The notes beneath the pieces are model-generated. The model searched no databases. It worked only from the letters and a program-made list of their open reading frames with translations, and had not been told where the DNA came from. 45,354 nucleotides of DNA from JALZDI01 sp965653225 (GTDB lineage: Bacteria > Actinomycetota > Actinomycetes > Propionibacteriales > Nocardioidaceae): positions 1 through 45,354 of the forward strand of contig CBFGZI010000016.1 in NCBI GenBank assembly GCA_965653225.1. The letters are read 5' to 3'. The translations under genes and the position numbers were made by a program. This document shows, piece after piece, positions 8,223 to 16,331 of this stretch. Position 1 is the first letter of the stretch. The number at the start of each line of letters is the position of its first letter.

Positions 8223-9794
8223 ATGGTCCGGCCCGAGCGCGCGGTGCCGCTGCGCTGGCGGGTGTTCGCACTGCTCGCCATGCTGGCCTGTCTGGTTGTG
8301 GCCAACACCGCGCTTACGCTCGCCTCCCAGACCAAGCTGACCGGCCAGGAGAAGCACAAGGACGCCCTGCACCAGACCGCGCTGGTCTCCGAGCAGCTGC
8401 TGCGGCGGCTCGACGGGCAGGTGGTCGAGATCCGCGGGTTCGCACTCACGGGAGACCAGAGCTTCCTGCAGAACTACGCCATCGAGCGGATCGACGAACA
8501 GACGCTGGTCCAGCGACTCCGCGGGATGGTGCACGGCGATCGCGCGCTGGCCGTACGCGTCGACGAGCTGGAGCAGTCGATCCTGGCCTGGCGCGTGCGC
8601 GTGGCCGACCGGATCATCCGGGTCACGCTCAACGGCGGGACCGCCCGCCGGATCGAGGCGCAGCTCGACGAGCCGCTGTTCGACGACGTGCGAACCGACT
8701 CCAGACGGCTCAGCCAGACCGTCGACGCACGCCTCGACCGCATCCGGGCCACCGTCGCGAGCTCTCGGCAGCGGCTCGACCACCAGCTGATGGTCAGCTC
8801 CGTGCTCGCGTTGCTGCTCGTCGCGGGCTCGACCTGGGCGCTGCGCCGCTGGATCACACTGCCCGTGTCGCGGCTGACCTCGCAGGTACGGCGGGTCGCC
8901 GCCGGCAACCTGCAGGACCCCGTCGAGGGCACCGGCCCGGTCGAGTTCGAGCAGCTGGGACAAGACGTCGAGCTCATGCGCCGCCGGATCGTCGACGACC
9001 TCGAGGAGACCCAGCGCGCAGTGGAGGCGCTGGAGCAGAACGCACCCCTGGTGGCCAGCCTGCGCGCCCAGCTCTCGGCGACGTCGGACGCGGTGCTGCC
9101 CGCGGGGCTGCAGATCGTGGGGCGGCTGGAGCCGGCGTACGGCGTGCTCGCCGGCGACTGGTACGACATCATCAGGGTCGACGACGACCGCGCGGTGCTC
9201 GTGGTCGTGGACGTGTGCGGCCACGGCCCGCAGGCCGGGCTGCGTGCGCTGTGGCTCAAGCACCTCCTCGTACCGACGCTGGTGATGGGGCTGGAGCCCG
9301 GGGAGGCGCTGAACTGGGTGGCCGGTCAGATGGGCGACACCGGCGAGTGGTTCGCGACCTGCGTGATCGTCGAGATCGACGCCGCCACCGGACGCTGTCG
9401 CTACGCCAACGCCGGACACCCGCCCCCGCTTCTCGTCGGCGGCACCGGCATCGAGCTGCTGCCCGCGACCGGGACTCTGTTCGGCGGCCTCGCCGGTCAG
9501 CACTGGCACACCGAGGACGCGTCGCTGGCCGAGGGCCAGATGCTGGTCGTCTACACCGACGGGATCACCGAGACGCGCAACGCCGAGGGCGACGAGTTCG
9601 GCGACCAGCGTCTCTTCGCCTGCTTCCGGTCCGGGCGGCAGGCCGACCCCGCCGCGCTCGCCGACGACATCATGAAGACCGTGCACGCCTTCGGCCCCGA
9701 ACGTCTCATCGACGACGCGACGCTGGCGGTGGTCACGATCGATGGCAGCCGCGAGCCGGTCACGACCCGGCCGGCGTCGTCTCCTCGGGGCTGA
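8223..9794 (+). CDS. CHASE3/HAMP-containing PP2C-type (SpoIIE/RsbU) phosphatase
   Basis: The 523-aa protein has TM1 at about 13-34, an extracytoplasmic helical region resembling CHASE3 (35-188), TM2 at about 190-208, a HAMP linker (208-262) and a C-terminal PP2C/SpoIIE phosphatase domain (about 290-510). Metal-site motifs are present: AGDWYD with Asp312, VVVDVCGHG, NAGHPPP, YTDGITE and DDATLAVV. Such proteins dephosphorylate STAS anti-anti-sigma factors in partner-switching pathways in response to an external signal. No STAS gene is nearby. An RsbW-like kinase is encoded 13 kb away (22997), and a functional link between them is only inference. The ATG at 8223 immediately precedes the first membrane helix. 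The 3' end overlaps the convergent ArsR-AHSA1 gene by 35 bp. Confidence 0.9.
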   Translation: MVRPERAVPLRWRVFALLAMLACLVVANTALTLASQTKLTGQEKHKDALHQTALVSEQLLRRLDGQVVEIRGFALTGDQSFLQNYAIERIDEQTLVQRLRGMVHGDRALAVRVDELEQSILAWRVRVADRIIRVTLNGGTARRIEAQLDEPLFDDVRTDSRRLSQTVDARLDRIRATVASSRQRLDHQLMVSSVLALLLVAGSTWALRRWITLPVSRLTSQVRRVAAGNLQDPVEGTGPVEFEQLGQDVELMRRRIVDDLEETQRAVEALEQNAPLVASLRAQLSATSDAVLPAGLQIVGRLEPAYGVLAGDWYDIIRVDDDRAVLVVVDVCGHGPQAGLRALWLKHLLVPTLVMGLEPGEALNWVAGQMGDTGEWFATCVIVEIDAATGRCRYANAGHPPPLLVGGTGIELLPATGTLFGGLAGQHWHTEDASLAEGQMLVVYTDGITETRNAEGDEFGDQRLFACFRSGRQADPAALADDIMKTVHAFGPERLIDDATLAVVTIDGSREPVTTRPASSPRG

Positions 9795-10608
9795 CCGAGA
9801 GGTCCTCGCCGGTCTCGAGCAGCGTCTTGAGGCTGGACAGGATCGCCGGCCATCCGCCGCTCACGCCGCGCAGCATCTCGCTGTCGGGCTCGAAGTCGTC
9901 GTGGGTAACGGTGAGCATCACCATCGGGCCCATCGGCTCGATCTCGAAGGTCACCTTGGACCGCTTCTCCTTGCGCAGCTCGGCCAGCTTCTCGTCAGTC
10001 CAGCCGAACATCTGCGCCATCTCCGGCTGGTAGTTGTGCCAGGTGTAGGCCAGCCGCCGGTTCGGCTCGGCCTCAAGCACCTGCTGGTCCCAGTCGTGCG
10101 GGCCGTCCGCGGCGCTCATCCTCCAGTGGACCGGCGAGCCGACCTTCCAGTCCGACTCGGGGCCACCGCCACCGAAGTACCGGCGGATGAACGCCGGCTC
10201 GGTCAGCGCCGTCCACAGCTTCTCGGGGGTGGTCTTGATGTAGGTCACGTACACGAACTCGGTCTGGCTCATCGTCTGGTCCTCCAGGGCCTGCTTGAGG
10301 TCGGCGAGCGCCTGCGCGCGCTGACGGTCGTACCGGGTCATCCACCGGTCGGCGATGTCGTTGATCGGTGCCGCGTTGAGGTAGTGCCACTTCTCCCTCC
10401 CCCGCCGCGCGGTCGCGACCAGACCCGCCGCCTCCAGCACCGCGAGGTGCTTGGCCACGGCCTGTCGGGTCATCTCCAGACCCGCGCAGAGATCGCGCAG
10501 GGTCTGGCCGTTGTGGGAGTTCAGGCTGTCCAGCAGCCGTCGCCGGCTCGAGTCGGCGAGAGCCCTGAACACCGCGTCCGCCTCGGCGTCAGCCAATCGG
10601 GTAACCAT
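9760..10608 (-). CDS. ArsR-family HTH fused to SRPBCC/AHSA1 domain
   Basis: The 282-aa fusion has a winged-helix ArsR-type domain at residues 10-85 (VFRALADSSRRRLLDSLNSH, then the recognition helix MTRQAVAKHLAVLEAAGLV). A SRPBCC/AHSA1 domain follows at about 118-265 (EKLWTALTEPAFIRRYFGG, GPMVMLTVTHDDFEPDSEM). No metal-binding Cys cluster of the ArsR/SmtB type is visible, so it probably senses a hydrophobic ligand, or the AHSA1 domain has its own role. The ATG at 10606-10608 is preferred over a TTG at 10635 because the longer form would read through the better operator copy. The gene is probably autoregulated by the paired dyads around its start. Confidence 0.88.
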   Translation of the reverse strand: MVTRLADAEADAVFRALADSSRRRLLDSLNSHNGQTLRDLCAGLEMTRQAVAKHLAVLEAAGLVATARRGREKWHYLNAAPINDIADRWMTRYDRQRAQALADLKQALEDQTMSQTEFVYVTYIKTTPEKLWTALTEPAFIRRYFGGGGPESDWKVGSPVHWRMSAADGPHDWDQQVLEAEPNRRLAYTWHNYQPEMAQMFGWTDEKLAELRKEKRSKVTFEIEPMGPMVMLTVTHDDFEPDSEMLRGVSGGWPAILSSLKTLLETGEDLSVSPEETTPAGS

Positions 10609-10648
10609 TCGGTTGCATGACTCGACGTTAGGCAACCAATCAGTTGCC
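10601..10648. promoter_or_regulatory. Paired 16-bp operators for the ArsR-AHSA1 gene
   Basis: Two dyads of the same form occur 31 bp apart: GTAACC-ATTC-GGTTGC (10601-10616) and GCAACC-AATC-AGTTGC (10632-10647). The second extends to perfect GGCAAC/GTTGCC arms at 10631-10648. One covers the start codon and the other lies about 25-40 bp upstream. Three helical turns separate them, which suits cooperative binding by a dimeric winged-helix repressor. A weaker third copy, GCAACG-ATTT-GGTCAA, is at 10671-10686. Assignment to the ArsR protein is inference from position. Confidence 0.6.
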
Positions 10649-10703
10649 TGTCAACTGCGGAGGCAGCCAGGCAACGATTTGGTCAACAAAGGGGAACCGA
10701 CTC

Positions 10704-10733
10704 TTGACAGACGGTTTCTAAACCGGTTTATCT
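10704..10733 (+). promoter_or_regulatory. Leaderless promoter with LacI-type operator (sugar operon)
   Basis: TTGACA at 10704-10709 is a consensus -35. A -10-like TTTATC/TTATCT lies 17-18 nt on, within 10727-10733. The perfect 12-bp palindrome TAAACCGGTTTA (10719-10730) overlaps the -10, and a second dyad, GGTTT-CT-AAACC (10713-10724), overlaps it. A start point near 10740 coincides with the LacI ATG, giving a leaderless transcript. The CG-centred palindrome is typical of LacI-family operators, so autorepression with de-repression by the substrate is likely. Confidence 0.7.
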
Positions 10734-10739
10734 ATGCCG

Positions 10740-11822
10740 ATGGCCGGCAAGCCGACGATCAACGACGTCGCCCGCGCAGCGGGCGTGTCGAAGGGTGCCG
10801 TGTCGTTCGCGCTGAACGACCGCCCCGGCGTCGCGCCCGAGACCCGCGACCGGATCCTCACCGTGGCCCGCGAGCTGGGCTGGACGCCGAGCCCCCGCGC
10901 ACGCGCGCTCTCGGTCTCGCGGGCGCTGGCCGTCGGGATGGTCATGGCGCGGACCCCGGAGACGCTGCGCGCCGACGCGTTCTTCCCCTCGTTCATCGCC
11001 GGTCTGGAAAGCGTCCTCTCCGAGCGCGGTCAGGCGCTGCTGCTGCAGGTGGCACGCGACCACGAGGGCGAGCGGAAGACCTACCGGCGGCTGGCCGACG
11101 AGGGACGGGTCGACGGCGTGTTCATCACCGACCTCTTCGTCGACGACCCACGCCCCCGGCTGCTGGCCGAGCTGGGGCTGCCCGCCCTCGTCGTCGGCCC
11201 GGCGGTCGCCGACGAGTACTGGCCGTCCGTGGGCGTCGACGACGGCCCCGGCATCACGGCGGCCGTGCAGCACCTGGCCGGTCTCGGGCACGCGCGGATC
11301 GCGCACGTCTCGGGCCCGGTCGACATGGTCCACGGACGCTCGCGCGCGCAGGCCTGGGAACAGGCACTCGCGGCCGCGGGCCTGCCGAAGGGGCCGTGTG
11401 TGGAGGCCGACTTCTCCGCGGAGGCAGGCGCCCGCGCGACCCGCGAGCTACTGGACTCCGAGGAGCCGCCGACGGCGGTCGTCTACGCCAACGACCTGAT
11501 GGCGATGGCGGGAATGTCGCTGGCACTTTCGCGCGGTATCGACGTGCCCGGTGACCTCTCGGTGACCGGCTACGACGACATCGAGATCTCCGCCCATCTA
11601 CAGCCGTCGCTGACCACCGTCAGTACCGACGTCACCGAGTGGGGCCGGGCGGCCGCGGACGGGCTGCTGGAGGTCATCGAGGGACGCCCGCTGCCCAAGG
11701 TCGAGCTCGCGCCACCCCGGCTGGTGGTCCGTGACTCGACCGGACCGGTGAGAACCACGAGCACAACGAGGAAGAGCCGAGGACGTCCTGCAGAAGGTCG
11801 CCCGCGAACGGAGAAACAATGA
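10740..11822 (+). CDS. LacI family transcriptional regulator of the sugar operon
   Basis: The 360-aa protein has the LacI HTH at residues 7-26 (PTINDVARAAGVSKGAVSFALND) followed by hinge and periplasmic-binding-like sensor domain. I prefer the ATG at 10740 over one two codons upstream (10734). MAGKPTINDV is the common N-terminus, and the promoter geometry puts the transcript start near 10740. The last ~20 residues are a basic, low-complexity extension. It overlaps the next gene by ATGA (11819-11822), so the regulator is co-transcribed with the transport and catabolic genes and is probably self-limiting. The likely target is the palindrome overlapping its own promoter. The ligand is unknown; the operon content suggests a mannose-containing oligosaccharide or its breakdown product. 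Confidence 0.93.
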   Translation: MAGKPTINDVARAAGVSKGAVSFALNDRPGVAPETRDRILTVARELGWTPSPRARALSVSRALAVGMVMARTPETLRADAFFPSFIAGLESVLSERGQALLLQVARDHEGERKTYRRLADEGRVDGVFITDLFVDDPRPRLLAELGLPALVVGPAVADEYWPSVGVDDGPGITAAVQHLAGLGHARIAHVSGPVDMVHGRSRAQAWEQALAAAGLPKGPCVEADFSAEAGARATRELLDSEEPPTAVVYANDLMAMAGMSLALSRGIDVPGDLSVTGYDDIEISAHLQPSLTTVSTDVTEWGRAAADGLLEVIEGRPLPKVELAPPRLVVRDSTGPVRTTSTTRKSRGRPAEGRPRTEKQ

Positions 11823-13105
11823 AGAACAAGGTCATGGCGGCGACGGTGACGATGCTTGCGGTCAGTTTGACCGGAGCGTGTGGCGGTGGCTCGGGAGACT
11901 CCTCCGGAGCCACCACCGCGACCGGCCCCATCAAGGTGTGGATGTCCAACAACCCGGAGGAGATCGCCTGGGGCAAGGCGGCCGTGAAGCAGTGGAACGC
12001 CGACCATCCCGACCAGCAGGTCACCGCGCAGGAGATCCCGGCCGGTGAGACCTCCGAGGAGGTGATCGGCGCGGCGATCACCGCGGGCACGACGCCCTGC
12101 CTGGTCTTCAACACCTCGCCGGCCGCCGTGCCGCAGTTCCAGAAGCAGGGCGGACTCGTGCCGCTGAACAGCTTCGACGGTGCCGCGAAGTACATCGAGG
12201 CGCGCAGCGGCGACGTGGCGCAGCAGTACAAGTCCTCCGACGGGCAGTACTACCAGATGCCGTGGAAGTCCAACCCGGTGATGATCTTCTACAACAAGGA
12301 CCTGCTGAAGAAGGCCGGCATCGACCCGCAGAACCCGCCGCTGGCGACCTACGACGAGTTCCTCGCCACCAGCCACAAGATCGTCGACAGCGGCGCCGCG
12401 CAGGCTGCCATCTGGCCGACGCCGACCAGCGAGTTCTTCCAGTCCTGGTTCGACTTCTACCCGCTGTTCGCCGCTCAGAGCGGCGGCAAGCAGCTGGTCG
12501 AGAACGGCCAGGCGGCCTTCGACGACCCCGCCGGTGACGCGGCCGCGAGCTTCTGGTCGACCATGTACGCCGACGGCCTGGCGCCCAAGGAGGTCTACAA
12601 CGGTGACGCGTTCGCCGACCAGAAGGCGGCCCTGGCCATCGTGGGTCCGTGGGCGATCGCGGTCTACGGCGACGCGGTCAACTGGGGCGTGGCGCCGGTG
12701 CCGACCGAGAACGGCATGCCCGCCTCACAGATCCACACGTTCTCCGACGCCAAGAACGTCGGGATGTACTCCTCGTGCAAGAACCAGGGCACCGCGTGGG
12801 AGTTCCTGAAGTTCGCGACCAGCAAGGAGCAGGACGGCAAGCTGCTGGAGATGACCGGGCAGATGCCGCTGCGGACCGACCTGCAGTCCGTCTACGCCGA
12901 CTACTTCAAGAAGAACCCGGAGTACACGATGTTCGCCGACCAGGCCTCGCGCACGGTGGAGGTGCCCAACATCGACAACTCCGTCGAGATCTGGCAGACC
13001 TTCCGCGACGAGTGGTCCAAGTCGGTGATCTTCGGCAAGGAGCCCGTCGACAGCGCGATGAACTCCGCCGCCCAGCAGATCAACCAGCTCACCGGCCAGT
13101 CCTGA
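11819..13105 (+). CDS. ABC sugar transporter substrate-binding lipoprotein
   Basis: The 428-aa protein has a lipoprotein signal ending in LTGAC with Cys21 as the predicted lipidated residue, then a GGGSGDSSG linker and a family 1 extracellular sugar-binding fold. Recognisable segments are KVWMSNNPEEIAWGKAAVKQWN, YYQMPWKSNPVMIFYNKDLLKKAGID and AFADQKAALAIVGPWAI. It delivers an oligosaccharide to the two permeases encoded directly downstream. A GGAG ribosome site lies just before the ATG, which overlaps the regulator's stop. The ligand cannot be read from sequence. GH130, epimerase and fructokinase in the same operon point to a mannoside. Confidence 0.93.
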   Translation: MKNKVMAATVTMLAVSLTGACGGGSGDSSGATTATGPIKVWMSNNPEEIAWGKAAVKQWNADHPDQQVTAQEIPAGETSEEVIGAAITAGTTPCLVFNTSPAAVPQFQKQGGLVPLNSFDGAAKYIEARSGDVAQQYKSSDGQYYQMPWKSNPVMIFYNKDLLKKAGIDPQNPPLATYDEFLATSHKIVDSGAAQAAIWPTPTSEFFQSWFDFYPLFAAQSGGKQLVENGQAAFDDPAGDAAASFWSTMYADGLAPKEVYNGDAFADQKAALAIVGPWAIAVYGDAVNWGVAPVPTENGMPASQIHTFSDAKNVGMYSSCKNQGTAWEFLKFATSKEQDGKLLEMTGQMPLRTDLQSVYADYFKKNPEYTMFADQASRTVEVPNIDNSVEIWQTFRDEWSKSVIFGKEPVDSAMNSAAQQINQLTGQS

Positions 13106-13121
13106 GCGCCGTCCGTTCCTG

Positions 13122-14057
13122 ATGAGGCAAGACACCGCGTCGGCCGGCGCCCCCCGGTCGAGAGGGACTAGCCGCCGGCGGTTGGCGACCGTGTTCGGTC
13201 GCCAACCGCTGGGCATCGTGCTCTCGGCGCCGTACGCCGTCTTCCTGGTGGCCGTGTTCGCCTACCCGCTGGTGCTGGCGGTGTGGATGAGCTTCCACGA
13301 CTACTTCTTCACGGCCCCCGGCGTGGACGTGCCACGGCCCTTCGTGGGTCTGGACAACTACAAGGAGGTGCTGTCCGACCCAGACGTGCGGCAGGCATTC
13401 GGCAACGTCGTGGAGTTCCTGCTGATCAACGTGTCGCTCACCGTGGTGCTCTCACTGGTTCTCGCGACGGCGCTGAACGGGGCGATCCGGGGACGCGCGC
13501 TCCTGCGGGTGTCGTACTACGTCCCCTACGTCACGGCCAGCGTCGCGCTGGTCGGGGTCTGGATGTTCCTGTTCAGCCAGGACGGGCTGGTCAACCAGAT
13601 GCTGGGCGACCTCGCCCCGAACCCCTCGTGGCTGATCAACGAGACGCTGGCCATGCCGGTGATCGCGCTGTTCGTCACCTGGAAACAGCTCGGCTTCTCC
13701 ATCCTGCTCTACCTCGCCGCGCTGCAGAACGTGCCGAAGGAGCTGTACGAGTCGGCGGCCGTCGACGGCGCCGGGAGGTTCCGGTCCTTCCTGCACGTCA
13801 CGGTTCCCGGTGTACGGCCGGCGACAGTGCTGGTGGTCATCCTGGCGACCATCACCGGCGCCAACCTTTTCACCGAGCCGTACCTGCTCACCAACGGCGG
13901 CGGCCCCAGCGGTGAGACCGCCTCGCCGGTGCTGCTGATGTACCAGAAGGGCATCGAGCAGGGGAACCCCGACACCGCCGCGGCGATCGGCGTGCTCCTT
14001 GTGATCGGCGTGCTGCTGCTCTCGCTGGTCAACAAGAAGGTCCTGGAGGAGAGCTGA
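13122..14057 (+). CDS. ABC sugar transporter permease (MalF type)
   Basis: The 311-aa protein has six predicted TM helices after a basic cytoplasmic N-terminus. The EAA loop that docks the ATPase is present near residue 210 (ESAAVDGAGRFRSFLHVTVPGVRP). It is 16 bp after the binding-protein gene and 1 bp before the second permease. The two permeases should form the heterodimeric channel. No ATPase is encoded in this operon, so a shared MsiK/UgpC-type ATPase encoded elsewhere must energise it. Confidence 0.94.
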   Translation: MRQDTASAGAPRSRGTSRRRLATVFGRQPLGIVLSAPYAVFLVAVFAYPLVLAVWMSFHDYFFTAPGVDVPRPFVGLDNYKEVLSDPDVRQAFGNVVEFLLINVSLTVVLSLVLATALNGAIRGRALLRVSYYVPYVTASVALVGVWMFLFSQDGLVNQMLGDLAPNPSWLINETLAMPVIALFVTWKQLGFSILLYLAALQNVPKELYESAAVDGAGRFRSFLHVTVPGVRPATVLVVILATITGANLFTEPYLLTNGGGPSGETASPVLLMYQKGIEQGNPDTAAAIGVLLVIGVLLLSLVNKKVLEES

Positions 14058-14058
14058 G

Positions 14059-14880
14059 ATGAGCCGCACGATGCGCTACGTCGCGCTGTACGCCGGAGCG
14101 GCGGTCTTCGTCTTCCCCTTCTACTACATGCTGATGGGGTCGCTGCAGGCCAAGCCCGACACCTCGGTCGGCGGTGCGCTGCCCAACGGCGACCTGACCC
14201 TGCACAACTACACGCAGATCAACGAGCGCGTGAACCTCATCCAGTCGCTGGTCAACTCCGGCATCTTCACCGGCGGCGTCCTGCTCGGCACCCTCGTGCT
14301 CGGGGTGCTCGCCGGCTACGCCCTGGCCCGCCTGCACTTCCGCGGGCAGGGGACGCTGTTCGCGGTGATGCTGCTGGTGCAGATCGTGCCGTTCCAGCTG
14401 CTGATCATCCCCATCTACGTCCTGGTGGTCCGCACCTACGGACTCGCCGACTCCTACGTCGGCATGATCCTGCCGTTCGCCATCAACTCCACCGCGGTGT
14501 TCGTGTTCCGGCAGTTCTTCCTGCAGCTGCCGGAGGACCTGTTCGCCGCCGCCCGCATCGACGGGGCCAGCGAGCTGCGCATCCTGTGGTCGGTGGCGCT
14601 GCCGCTGGTGCGCCCCGCCCTGCTCACCGCGACACTGCTGACCTTCATCGGGCCGTGGAACGAGTTCCTCTGGCCGTTCCTGGTCACCAAGCAGACCGAC
14701 ATGCAGCCGCTGGCGGTCTCGCTGGCCAACTACATCAGCAACATCGCCGGTCGGGCGGCCAACCCCTTCGGCGCCATCCTCGCCGGCGCGGTGGTGCTCG
14801 CGGCCCCCGCGGTCGCACTGCTCGTCGCGTTCCAGAAGCACTTCACCGCGTCCAACATCGGGTCCGGGATCAAGGGATGA
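14059..14880 (+). CDS. ABC sugar transporter permease (MalG type)
   Basis: The 273-aa protein has six TM helices and an EAA loop near residue 160 (FAAARIDGASELRILWSVALPLVRP). The conserved TFIGPWNEFLWPFLV stretch is typical of MalG-type permeases. It partners the preceding MalF-type permease. The ATG at 14059 follows the upstream stop by one base, and the 3' end overlaps the oxidoreductase gene by ATGA, indicating tight translational coupling through the operon. Confidence 0.94.
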   Translation: MSRTMRYVALYAGAAVFVFPFYYMLMGSLQAKPDTSVGGALPNGDLTLHNYTQINERVNLIQSLVNSGIFTGGVLLGTLVLGVLAGYALARLHFRGQGTLFAVMLLVQIVPFQLLIIPIYVLVVRTYGLADSYVGMILPFAINSTAVFVFRQFFLQLPEDLFAAARIDGASELRILWSVALPLVRPALLTATLLTFIGPWNEFLWPFLVTKQTDMQPLAVSLANYISNIAGRAANPFGAILAGAVVLAAPAVALLVAFQKHFTASNIGSGIKG

Positions 14881-16067
14881 CGGCTCCGCTTCGGCTCGGC
14901 GTCATCGGAGCCGGCCGGTTCGCCGGCTTCATCGCCGAGGCGGTCAGCGACCTGCCAGACGTCAAGATCACGACGGTCGCCGACCCACGGCTCGACGCGG
15001 CCGAGGCCCTGGCGTCGCACCACGCCGCGCGCTCGACCGCGGACTGGACCGCGCTCCTCGACGACGAGGAGGTCGACGTCGTCGTGGTGGCGACGCCGCC
15101 GGCCGAGCACGCCGGCATCGCGCTGCGGTGTCTCGAGTCGGGCCGGCACGTGTTCTGCGAGAAGCCGCTGGCACTCGACGCCGGCACCGCGTGGCAGGTC
15201 GAGCAGACCGTACGCAAGACCGGACGCGTCCTCGTCGTCGACCACGTGCTGCGCTACAACCCGATCCTGAGCGCGCTGAGACGCCTCGACGGCACCCTGC
15301 TCGGGCCGTTGCAGCGGTTCTGCCTGGAGAACGACGCCAGCGACGAGGACCTCGACGAGAGGCACTGGTTCTGGGACCAGCGGCGCAGCGGCGGCGTCTT
15401 CGTCGAGCACGGCGTGCACTTCTTCGACGCGGCGGCGATGCTGTTTCGCCGTCCGGCGACGTCGGTGCAGGCGGTGGCGGCCCATCGGCCAGACGGGCCG
15501 ATCGACATGGTGTCAGCCACGGTGCTGCACGGCCCCGACGTGCTGGCCACGCACACGCACAGCTTCACCCACGCCCGCCGCTGCGAGCGCCAGCTGATGC
15601 GGCTCGACTACGGGCCGGCGGAGGCCCGCGTGGAGGGCTGGATCCCCGTACGCGCGGTCATCGACCTCTGGACCGACGACACCGGCGTCGCACTCGCAGA
15701 AGACCTTCCTGGCAAGCAGTCCGAGCTCATGCAGGTGGACGGGTTCCGGCTCGGCGACCGCGCACACATCCGCGTCGACGTCGAACGTGACGCCACGGGC
15801 CAAGCGAACGCCCGCGGGAGGGGCCACGCTCTGCACATACCGCACCACGTGCACATCGAGCTCAGCCTCGGCGGAGCCGCCGCGAAGTCCGCGGTCTACG
15901 CCGAGAGTGTGCGCGCGGCCATGGCCGACCTGGTCACCTCCGTCCGTGGCCAGACCCCACCCCGCAGCGGCGCTCGTGCGGCCGCGGAGGCGGTGTCCGT
16001 CGCGGTCGCCGCCACCCGATCCGCAGAAGCCGGTCACCTCGTCGCACCCGCAGAAGGAGCCTCATGA
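14877..16067 (+). CDS. Gfo/Idh/MocA family NAD(P)-dependent oxidoreductase
   Basis: The 396-aa protein has the N-terminal Rossmann motif GVIGAGRFAGF (residues 8-18). The family's EKP motif is at 95-97 (VFCEKPLAL). A HGVHFFDAA segment near 180 supplies the active-site His region. Family members oxidise or reduce sugars and polyols, or catalyse redox-cycling glycoside cleavage. In this operon it may oxidise the imported sugar or remove an unusual substituent. The frame is open upstream, but the ATG at 14877 is fixed by the ATGA overlap with the permease gene. The last ~60 residues are an Ala-rich extension. The substrate cannot be assigned. Confidence 0.88.
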   Translation: MTAPLRLGVIGAGRFAGFIAEAVSDLPDVKITTVADPRLDAAEALASHHAARSTADWTALLDDEEVDVVVVATPPAEHAGIALRCLESGRHVFCEKPLALDAGTAWQVEQTVRKTGRVLVVDHVLRYNPILSALRRLDGTLLGPLQRFCLENDASDEDLDERHWFWDQRRSGGVFVEHGVHFFDAAAMLFRRPATSVQAVAAHRPDGPIDMVSATVLHGPDVLATHTHSFTHARRCERQLMRLDYGPAEARVEGWIPVRAVIDLWTDDTGVALAEDLPGKQSELMQVDGFRLGDRAHIRVDVERDATGQANARGRGHALHIPHHVHIELSLGGAAAKSAVYAESVRAAMADLVTSVRGQTPPRSGARAAAEAVSVAVAATRSAEAGHLVAPAEGAS

Positions 16068-16291
16068 ACCGCCGCGCCAGCACTCTTACCAGACGGCGAG
16101 CCGCTGCCACCGGCCTCGCCGCGGCTCTCGTCACGATGACTCTTGGTGCCGCGGTGACGGTCGCGGGATCCGGCCCGGCCGTGGTGAAGTCGTACGACGG
16201 GCAGGGGCGGCTCGTCGAGTCCAGCACCAGCGCAGCCCGCACGGTGCCGGTGACCGTTCCTGCGGCGGGCTTCACCATCGTCCGCCGCTGA
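16064..16291 (+). CDS. 75-aa secreted protein, possible remnant of a larger glycosidase
   Basis: The small protein starts at an ATGA overlap with the oxidoreductase gene and has a good AGAAGGAG ribosome site. Residues 1-35 form a Tat-like or Sec signal (TRRRAAATG, then a long Ala/Leu/Thr hydrophobic stretch ending GAAVTVAGSG). The ~38 residues after it end in ARTVPVTVPAAGFTIVRR, which looks like the closing beta-strand of an accessory beta-sandwich at the C-terminus of secreted glycosidases. No catalytic domain fits in between. I think it is either a genuine tiny exported protein or the product of an in-frame internal deletion; I favour the latter, with low certainty. Confidence 0.6.
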   Translation: MNRRASTLTRRRAAATGLAAALVTMTLGAAVTVAGSGPAVVKSYDGQGRLVESSTSAARTVPVTVPAAGFTIVRR

Positions 16292-16331
16292 CGCCACGCT
16301 CTACAGAGCGCTGACCACGAAACGAGGAGAC

